Below are positions 55,943 to 64,000 of a stretch of DNA of 64,000 nucleotides, piece after piece. Both the position numbers and the translations under genes were made by a program. How positions within the stretch are numbered: the first letter of the stretch is position 1; every line of letters begins with the position of its first letter. Source of the DNA: Aurifilum marmelostoma (Eukaryota; Ascomycota; Sordariomycetes; Diaporthales; Cryphonectriaceae); contig JAMXSV010000007.1 of assembly GCA_027559495.1 (NCBI GenBank), positions 62,001 to 126,000 on the forward strand, given 5' to 3'. The notes beneath the pieces were generated by a model. The model ran no database searches, was not told the DNA's origin, and was given only the letters and a program-made list of their open reading frames with translations.

Positions 55943-58168
55943 ATGATAGCAAGCTCAAGCTCGGCCGTGGGCTCCGAAGTGTTCTGGGCGCTCGCGCTGC
56001 TCGTCCTCTCTATCCTCGTCCTCCTGATCCTCCGCTTCTACCTCCCACTCCGAACCACTCCAGCCTTCGTACTCGTTACCGTCTTCTTCGCGCTATGGCT
56101 CCCGGCCGGAATCGTCCTGCTCGTGCCCATAGATCTGGCCTCGAGCGCCCAGACCGATGATGAGGCGACTAGAGGCATCTGGCTCCCCCAGAGGGTCGTC
56201 CAGACATGTTGGCGCATCGCCTACTGGCTCACGTTTGTGCTCACATGGTACGAGGCGCATGATGTGGTTCCAAACCCCCCGTCAAGCTTCTGTTGCTAAC
56301 CCTAGGGCGCGCGCAGGTTCACCCTCCCCATCCTTGCCGAGTACTCCGACGCCGGATATCGAGAACCCAAGGGGAAGCTGATGTACTCGTTACGATCCAA
56401 CGCACAGTATTATGCCATGGTCTTTGGCTTCGGAATACTCGCGTTCGTCTACGTCCTCGTCTCCTATGGCTTTCACCTCGACTCCCTGAAGAGTCCCGTC
56501 ATGGCTCTTGCGTACTGTTGGGGCTTGGTGCTGGCTGTATATCTCATGGGCCACGGCCTCGTGTCCATCCCCCGAAGTCTGATCCGCAACGCCAGCATCA
56601 GCGGTCGGCTTCGTCGGATACAGCAACAAGCGCCCAAGCTACACGAGCAGATGGAAGAGGCAGAGACCGCCCTCGAGGAGCTCGAGAACCAGGTGGCCGA
56701 GTTGAGCCGGCGCAAGACCGGGACGGCCTTGGACTTTCAGGACTGGATCGAGGAGCTGATGGATCTAACAAACCTTCCCGAGTCACAGCCGAGACCCCAG
56801 ACGGCCATCGGCGCGGCTGCTACCAGGCGCGTCCCGACGGTCATCACCGAGAAATACATGGCGGAGCTCACCAGAGCGCTCAACAGGGCGCGCCATGCTC
56901 GATCGCGCTACGTCAACGAGTGGAACAGACTGCTGGGGGATGCTGCCAAGGCGCAGGCTATTCTGGACTGCGGTCCCTCGAAGAAGCTGGAGTTTGGTCG
57001 CGCTGCACCGCATGCCTCGTGGTGGGAGCGGTTGACCATTCTGACGCCCTACACGAGGTATCTCCTTCACTTCCACGTCATGCCCGCGGTGAGGCTGGGG
57101 TTCGGTGGTCTGCTAGCCCTGGCCTCGGCTTGCATTGTCTGGTCTGAAATCGTCAAGGCAGGGCCGGCGGCACTTGTCAAGCTCTCGGTCATCCGCGTGA
57201 GCGTGGTTCACCACTGGACGGGCGACAAGGGACAGGTTGGCTTTCCTGGTCAGCTCATCGCAGCGTTATGGATATCCTACATGTGCGCTGCCGCGTTGAT
57301 CTCCATCACCGAGGTCAAGGTCTGGCGTGGTCGGGCCTTGGTCTGGCGCAACACTGCCCACGAGTCTGCCTTCTGGTACTCGTCGTACGTTGCGAGGCTG
57401 AGCGTCCCTCTGGCATACAACTTTGTCACGTTCCTCTCCAGGGACGTCTACGAGAAGACAACTTTCTACGACTTCCTCGGTCGTCTGATTGACCTGACGT
57501 CTCTGGGAAACTGGTTCAACAGGCTCTTCCCGCTGTTCATCCTCCTGCCCGTCTGTGCCACCCTCTTTGGCCTGTACGGCAAGGTGAAGCGCACGATCGG
57601 TCTGGCAGACATCATTGACGAGGATGAAGAGAATGAACTGGGCGCATATGGTGCAGGGAACTGGCGGGAGGGGCGGGATCTGATCGAGCGGGAGCTGAAT
57701 GGGACGTCCATCTCCAGGCCACCAGGTGCGGGGGCGGGATCCGGAGACAGGTCTGCCCCCATTCGGTCGATCCCTGGCGCTCCGAACCGCATCGGCAGCC
57801 CCTCCACGCCGCTGGGCACGTCTCCGAATGCCGGCACCTTAGCGTCTGCATCTGGGCCTGCCGGTGGCAGTAGCTCCAGGAGCCTGGGTCAGAGGCAGCA
57901 GCGCGGCCTGGACCTCGAGGACGAAGAGGACGATGACAACTTCTTCACCTCGCTGGGTACCCGTATCAAGAACACAGTGGACACGATCGACACGCCCAAG
58001 TGGCTGCAAGAGATCACCAAGAAACCCAAGTGGATGGACAACGATGGTGGTACACATCATCCTCAACAACGAGGGCAGCCGTCTGGAAGCGGTGGTAGTG
58101 GTCCTGACTTTGACATACGGCGCTGGTTTGGTGGCAATGGTGGGGATGATGGCAGGATCCGGTTGTAG
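55943..58168 (+). CDS. LMBR1-domain multi-pass membrane protein (LMBRD2-like)
   Basis: Exons 55943-56247 and 56317-58168 (69-bp intron, GTACGA…CGCAG, branch GCTAAC) give 718 aa. Two membrane spans lie in the first ~60 residues (VFWALALLVLSILVLLILRF and FVLVTVFFALWLPAGIVLL), and a third crosses the splice site at FVLTW-FTLPIL. Two more (MVFGFGILAFVYVLVSYGF and YCWGLVLAVYLMGHGLVSIP) are followed by a long charged coiled-coil loop (~210-350) and then at least four further spans up to LFPLFILLPVCATLFGLYG. The Gly/Ser-rich cytosolic tail carries a DEEDDD acidic cluster and a degenerate helical end. Layout and the HGLVSIPRSLIR motif fit the LMBR1 family, whose members act as receptors or adaptors in membranes. 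The specific role in fungi is unknown. The ATG at 55943 was preferred as the first in-frame ATG before span 1. Confidence 0.85.
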
Positions 58169-58701
58169 ATCTCCATGGGACTGGTTGTGATTTGGCATCG
58201 TATGGCGTATGGTCGTCTGTTTGTTTATTCTTGGATAATTATAATACCCTTCAACAAAAGGTCTTGGATTGGTTGAGATTGCAAGGAAAACGCGAGGACC
58301 CCCGGACCCATTCGCTACAGTAAGTTTTGTTCACTAGTCAACGGGCGGGTGTCATGCAATCATGTACATTCCGAGAGCATCTTGTATCTGGGGATGTAGT
58401 TATGAGTAGTAGGTTGGAATATCCTCTCCAGCCGGGTAGACATTTCGCAAAATGGATAATTATTCGTCATTTCGTCTTGCACCTGGGCCCACGTCGCAAA
58501 ATCATCTCAGCTCGCCTAGTGACGATGTCATCTCCCTCACCCACGTCTAAGTCGATAGATACTGAAATAAGTCCTTCAATAAAACCTGTATGAGTCTAGG
58601 CAACTAGTCCTGTGGTCCATAACACACAGATCTAGCATCCAGCACGCCCTACCGGATATGCCGGGACTTCCCTTGCCCCCCCCCCCCCCTAAAAGGAAAA
58701 C
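58169..58701. other. 3' region between convergent LMBR1 and NTM1 genes
   Basis: 533 bp with a C14 run at 58676-58689, close to the NTM1 stop codon. No gene seen. Confidence 0.5.
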
Positions 58702-59851
58702 TCAGTCTTGAGGCTTGAGGGCGTAGGCCTTGACAGGAAACAATTCCCTTGGAAAACCCCTCTGGATCTCCATCCTGACCAGCTTGAGGCCTGCTCTCTT
58801 GAAGATGTCTAGAAATTTCTTATCCGTCCTGGGCAACGGAGGTTTCCGGTCAGAAGAACGGACGATAGAGAAAGGGGTGAAGAGGGGAAAGGAGATTCGG
58901 CACGTCTTGAGCAGAGCTCATATGCTGCGTCTCTCACCTCGTAACCGCGCTGTCCTGCTCGTCGAAAACCTCAACATCACTACTAGTGATGTTCTCCTTG
59001 ACAATAATCAAGCCATGACCAGGGGCGAGGACGCTCTTGCACCTCTCCAGGTAGGCAACCAGCTGCTCGTCGTTGAGGTGGCCCAGGCACCACTGATTCC
59101 AGACGAGGTCGTACCGGTCACCCTGGGCGGGCTGCCACTCCTCCAGGCCGACGTTGAAAACCTGGCGGACACCCTGCTTCCTGGCGAGGTCTTGGGTGAA
59201 TTTGGCGATAGGCTCGACCACGTCGACTTCCTGGGCGATGTTGAGGAGGAGGCCCTCGGTGATTCGACCTATGCTGGACGGTAGAAAATGAGACCAGATG
59301 TTGACTACGGCAGGTCTCAGGCCTGGTATAGGACGAAGAGAGAAGCAAGAATAGGAAGAAGCTCCATGGATCGTAGACAGGAGAGAAAAGAATGCAGACA
59401 GATGACTCACCCAGCACCCCCTTCCAGAGCAGACTCCACTGTCCGCAGGCCATCTTTTGTCCCGATTCCAAGCTTGGCCAGGAAGTTACGCGAGCCCTGC
59501 AAGTCGATCCTAGAGACGTAGGGGAACCCTCCCAGCATACCGTTCACGTCCGCATCGACATCTGTCAAGGGGATTGGGCGAACGCAACACCCTAAGGGTC
59601 AGCACGCATGCATGGATAATGAATAGGGCCTTTTGATCGGAGGATAACAAGCTTGGGTGTGCCCTAGTGGTCCCCGGGGGGGGGGCCGCCAAGGAGGAGG
59701 ACGAGGAGGAGAACCGGGAAGGGAGAGAATCCCGGGGGGGAGGGGGAGAAGAAAGAAGGGAGGTCGGGATGATTCTCATACTCTGCCAGTATTTTCTCCC
59801 ATCCTCAGCGTTGACTCTGGAGTCTGCAGGCTGGGTGCATAGACCAGACAT
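58702..59851 (-). CDS. NTM1: Alpha-N-terminal protein methyltransferase (NTM1/Tae1 family)
   Basis: SAM-dependent enzyme that methylates the exposed alpha-amino group of proteins beginning X-Pro-Lys after Met removal, such as ribosomal proteins. Four exons on the minus strand: 59782-59851, 59411-59561, 58938-59273 and 58702-58828 (introns 220, 137 and 109 bp), giving 227 aa, the family's length. The order of motifs is DSRVNAEDGRKYW; VNGMLGGFPYVSRIDLQGS; the SAM-binding loop GAGIGRITEGLLL, split by intron 2; VDVVEPIAKF; NVGLEEWQP; YDLVWNQWCLGHL; LIIVKENITSSD; FDEQDSAVTR; and the end RGFPRELFPVKAYALKP. Every splice joins in frame, and the tiny first exon is needed to complete the YW motif. Substrates are inferred from the family. 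The first intron carries long C-rich runs in the sense strand. Confidence 0.9.
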
Positions 59852-60948
59852 GTCGAGACCTCTTCAACTGGATCCGTCACGAGATTCTGATGTTTGTAGT
59901 CAACAGACCGTTGTGTGTGGGCCCCAATGTCGTCAGCCCAGTTACCAGTCAATGCTGTGTGCTGGTGCATGAGAAGTCCCTCCCACAACCAGATAGACTT
60001 GATTCCTCTAGTCGCAGTGTCTCAAGGGGCTGTATATGTTGCGTGCGCGTGTGTGGATTGATATCGAGCAAGAAAAAAGAGACAAGCTCGTAGAGAGGGT
60101 ATCCAGATACCAGAGGTTTTCGCTGCTGCCAGGCGAAATCTGGGATATCTGTCATGTGGGGTCAAATTTTTCGTCTCCTTTTATGCGCCTCTATCTCCAA
60201 TATGTGTCATCACGCTACAACAGTTCTGGAAGGGGAATTGACTGGGCTGCTGGCGTTGTGCGTGAATCATTCTTTCCTTTCTATGAGACTTAAGAAGAAG
60301 ACGCAGGAGCTCTTATTCTCCTTAGCTAAGGAAGGAAGGGACGCTGCAGCTTATTCAGCAGCCACTGGGAAAGGCAGCATTTGCCCACCCACCCACCTCC
60401 TACTACTATAGCGGACTGGCCCCGCTCCTTCTTCTTCCCTCCTCCTCTTTTCTCTTGAATTCTGTCCAAATTCCTATGTTTATTCTCTTCTCCTTTCTTC
60501 TTCTTGCCTCCAGAAAGAGGCCCTAAGCAAGCAGATCGGCATTCAAGAACCAGAACTAGGTATGCAGTACCTATTAAAACTGGCTGGGGGGCCCACAAAG
60601 GAAACATACCAAATATACGAATGATTGTACACGCCGGGACTGAACCTGTGACGTGCTTAGCTAGAATGGCCCCCTGCTTATACTAATAACTCTTTTTCTC
60701 CATACTATACGGCATCTAATGTTTTGTGGTCCTCTGTTTTTTTCCTTTTCGCCTTTTTTGGGTTCAAAGAAAAATTCAGGGGCAGGATATTTCCTTGAGT
60801 AATGAAGTATAGCAATGCAAAGTGACCCCCTCCCCCATTTTCGCCAGGAGTGGGAAAAAGAGGGGGGGGGGGGGGGGGGGAACAACCAAAATCACAATAT
60901 TCTCTCTCACATACACAACACCAATACCTTGCTCCCCCCTCTGCTCAC
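59852..60948. other. Intergenic between NTM1 start and SMP-30 end
   Basis: Upstream region of NTM1 on the left. A G19 run at 60862-60880 lies just beyond the SMP-30 stop. A tRNA-like stretch near 60620-60700 was examined and rejected. No gene. Confidence 0.5.
60862..60880 (+). repeat. Poly(G) run, 19 nt
   Basis: Nineteen consecutive G, the longest G/C homopolymer in the window. In the transcript sense of the adjacent minus-strand gene it is C19. Confidence 0.95.
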
Positions 60949-62210
60949 TTACTTGATCATCTTGAACTTGAAAGGCTTCAGCCCCGTAGTCCCGACATCG
61001 ACCCTGAACAGCGCGCCTCCAAGCTCCTTGCTCCTGCCCTCACCCTCATCGTCATTCGCGGTGGTGATGAACAGCTCCGTCCCCACAAACTCGCAGCAGG
61101 TGATGTTCTTGGTCGGCATGTTGATCTGCCCGACCAGCTCACCCTGGGGCGAGATCTTCAGCACACGGCTCTCTCCGTAGACACTGTGCCACATGTTGCC
61201 GTCTTTGTCGATACGGTGCCCGTCGGGCTCACCGGGGCCCTCGTGCTTGTAGAAGACCCGTTGGTTCGTCACGCTGCCATCGCTGAGCGAGTGGTCGTAG
61301 GCATACACAGTCCTGCCGGACGAGTGCGTGTAGTACAGAGTCTTGTTGTCCGGAGAGAAACTGATCGTGTTTGGGATGCTCAGGTCAGACACGACCTTCT
61401 TGGCACTCCCAGCTCCCTTCTTCTGGCCGTCAAAGAGGTAGATTCCACCTGTAGACCAAGGACCCTCCCTGTCAGCAACTTTGATACTACAGTACTATGT
61501 ACAGTGCAGTGCAGGGCTACACTACAGCCCCTTCCCTCCTCGTCTTGACGTGTATTGTCGCAGGTTTGACCCTCATTCTACATGATAGCGAACCATGGGA
61601 CCGGTCGCAATGCAGATCTCCCTCCGAATAGTGTTTTAAGGTTCAGCATGACGAGGATGAGGGGAAGCATGTTTCCAGGTGGAGAAAGAATGGAAGAAAG
61701 GGAGGAGGGGGAGGAGGAGGGGGGAGGAGGAGGGGGAGAGAACAGCAGAGGAAGAGAGAAAACAAACGCACCTTCGGCCACGACATCGCCCACCCCAAAA
61801 TCAGTCATGCAGCCCAGCCAGAAGCGGCCGTGGATGTCAGCGGCGCCATCATTGCTCCTGAGGCGGTCGTTCTCCTGGCCGTCGACCGCGGCGAACTTGA
61901 CGAGGTATTCATATGTCCCTGTCTTGCGGTCCAGCAGAGCAAGGCCATACTTGGCGCCAATGAGAATCTTGTCCTGTGGGTCTTGGCCCTCCACATCCGC
62001 CGTGACGGTGACGGGTGTGTCCAGCTGGATGGTCTTGACGGACTCGGGCCCCTCGGTCAGGGACACGGTGTGCACCCGCTTGCTAATGATGTCCACAAAC
62101 CGCAGGCTATTGGTGGCCTCCTCGTAGTACGGTCCCTCTCCTAGCTTGCAGTGTAGGTTGAGGTACGGCTCGTTGACGGTCCATTCCTGCTGCAAAGTTT
62201 GCCCTGCCAT
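60949..62210 (-). CDS. SMP-30/gluconolactonase-like (LRE) beta-propeller protein
   Basis: Two exons, 61772-62210 and 60949-61448, separated by a 323-bp intron (GTGCGT…TACAG), give 312 aa. The six-bladed propeller family hydrolyses sugar lactones (gluconolactone and relatives) with one divalent metal. The metal-site residues are present: Glu25 in KLGEGP, Asn173 in SIPNTISFSPD and Asp222 in GEPDGHRID. The substrate-side RSNDGAADIHGRFWLG motif is also there. No signal peptide is seen, so it should be cytosolic. A lactonase role is likely from the intact metal site but the substrate is unknown. The intron is unusually long for this window and contains a ~70-bp polypyrimidine stretch in the sense strand. 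Start at the first Met, shortly before the first blade. Confidence 0.88.
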
Positions 62211-64000
62211 CTTGTGTGTGTCTCCGTTCGGCCGTATTGTGACGTGTGACGGGACCGACTAACCAACTGACCGTGCTGCGGTCCTTCTCTTCCTTTGACT
62301 TCGTAATCAGTCAGGGGATGACGCCTGCCGTGGTTGTATTCACTTAGATGCCCTTGCTGCTGCTTCTGATACTGCTGCCTCTCTTGGTGAAAGGGACCAC
62401 GGCAGATGTCAGTCTGATGCAGTGTCACGGATGACCCGCTCTCAGTTGAGGCCCGAACGAGAGTGCTCGATGCGGCTGCGGTGAAATGATCGAGCGACTC
62501 GGTTCGGTATCCGATCCGTGTGGTCTTGCTCAACACTGGAAGTGACACCTGAATGTGTGACAGCTCAGCTCAGCTGCAGCACTGACGACAGAGGTGTAGA
62601 GAGAAAGAGTACGGGGAAGCGAGGGCCAAACACCTCGCAAGCTGGTGAGTCAGAGTTCAAGACCAGAGCTTGGCGGCCAAGATCACTGTGTGCTGGAGAG
62701 GACGTGACCAAAGGAGGTTGATATACCGCCTTGGGTGCCTGTGGGGGGTCTTAATGCCTTGGTGTCGAAGCGCGTGATGATGCAAAGCTTCCACGCTGGC
62801 GTTTAGGCGATTTCGTGAAGCAAATCGGCCGCGGGAAAAGCGGGCCTGGGTCCCGTAAATATCCCTCTGTTCACGGAGCTCCGGGTCCTCAGCAACAAGC
62901 GGGCTCAGAACATCATGTGTGCTTTCTCCTGTTGAGGAGAGTGCTATGGATAAATGGGCCCTGCATCGACCCGGTAGGGAAGCTTGAGCGCCGACACCTC
63001 CGATTTTTTGGGTTTCCTGATTGAGAATGCGTGATGCCTTCACAACAGCCTCCCCTTGTCCGCCCCTCATCACCTGAGCGTTTAGGACCAATCTCTTGCC
63101 AATGGAACTCTGACCCATGCAGCTCATCTTAAGCCGCCTGAGCTAGAAGATGCCGAGATTTCTTCTTGTTGGCGTCACGGGCCAAGGAAAATGAAGATCG
63201 CCTTTGATGATTTCAGGCCCTACTTTCCGAACAACCAGCCTTTCCCAACCCCCGGTCGTCCGTGTTTTTATTTTTGTTTTTTTGGTGGCAACCTTCCACT
63301 GCATCGGAGACATTTTTCGAGATAGCGATGTATCATTGTTGGTTTCAATGAAGCTGGTTGGTTGACAAGCCCTGCCGCGTGCGACCTGCTCGTCACCCCC
63401 TTGTGACACAAGCCTGCAGCGACGTAAAATGCAAAGCGGGACACCTTCCACCATTCAAAATCGAGAAGAGGTTCAGGGGCTGGATAAGTAAGTCTCAGGT
63501 CGTAGCAACCGCCATTCCATGCATGGCCCTTGCGCGTTAATCAGAGAGATGGCTGAGGCGTTGTCGGAATCTTCTACTGTCTTAAGGCAGGGAGAGGGAC
63601 ATTCCAGAAGTGTTTCGACGCATGTTGCCCGGGGATGTCAGGTCCTGGATCGAAAATTACGGCGGCCTAGGTCAAATCCTCGGTGCCTTCATATCAATCC
63701 TAGTAAATGAGGCAAGAGAAATCCCCCCCCCGTGCCCCCCCTGGTACGCCGTCACATTGTGTGGTTGTTTTGCCTGTCTTGGAAGGACTCGGCGCACGTT
63801 TCTGCACGGGGTATGAGCGTATAAATTGTGTGCTGAAGAATTCGGCGTCATGTCTCATTGTTGCTTCTTCGACAACGCCTCGGATATCGCCGCGGCTCAG
63901 AACTCAAGGTATCATGTACCGGACTCAAAAGGCTCGCAGACTGTAGCGTCCCATCTTTCTCGCATGTTAGTCTGCCCTGTTCGGTCAGTAGTAGATATCC
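62211..64000. other. Right-end intergenic region, no supported gene
   Basis: Starts with the SMP-30 upstream region. The open frames on both strands to the window end have no recognisable domain. CCCCCCCC-type runs lie near 63723-63740. A gene continuing beyond the right edge cannot be excluded. Confidence 0.45.

Noticed and set aside
60600..60710. tRNA-like A-box (TAGTATAAGCAGG) and B-box (GGTTCAGTCC) on the minus strand
   Set aside because: The T-stem pairs poorly, the loop lacks the invariant A58, spacing is short and no acceptor stem can be formed.

Overview
The window looks like nuclear DNA of a filamentous ascomycete, most likely a Sordariomycete (inference). The genes are GC-rich with short GT-AG introns (about 64-323 bp). 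They alternate with very AT-rich blocks full of C-to-T/G-to-A-scarred LTR retrotransposons, the pattern left by repeat-induced point mutation (RIP). Several products belong to families with typical fungal architecture (DUF5672, Sec12, LMBR1, NTM1, SMP-30).

Layout. 1-1345 is an AT-rich block holding the 5' end of a minus-strand LTR element that runs off the left edge. 1.35-8.65 kb is a GC-normal island with two unrecognised genes (a 374-aa polyQ protein and an 839-aa single-membrane-span protein) and, between them, a candidate dimeric retroposon ending in A37. 8.66-29.7 kb is a 21-kb AT-rich block of nested, RIP-damaged elements: an unidentified older element; a TRIM-like mini-LTR element inserted into it; a complete 7.64-kb Ty3/gypsy chromovirus inserted into the TRIM; a Ty1/copia relic; and a second Ty3/gypsy element related to the one at the left edge. 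29.7-64 kb is gene space on both strands: a GPI-anchored Ser/Thr-rich protein, SEC12, two divergent DUF5672 proteins, a C2H2 zinc-finger protein, an aldehyde dehydrogenase, an LMBR1 membrane protein, an NTM1 N-terminal methyltransferase and an SMP-30/gluconolactonase-like protein. Long intergenic gaps rich in microsatellites and poly(C)/poly(G) runs separate them.

The genes are mostly independent housekeeping or cell-surface functions and form no recognisable biosynthetic cluster. SEC12 (COPII assembly) and the two DUF5672 proteins (probably secretory-pathway membrane proteins) are neighbours, but a joint role is only a guess. SEC12 and one DUF5672 gene each carry one extra C in a C6 run; removing it restores the expected frame, so consensus errors are likely.

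The most interesting signals are structural. In both the TRIM-like element and the second gypsy family, the sequence just after the 5' LTR is a perfect reverse complement (14 and 12 nt) of a segment inside the same LTR. That is the arrangement expected for self-priming Tf1/sushi-type retroelements. No wholly new multi-gene system was recognised.
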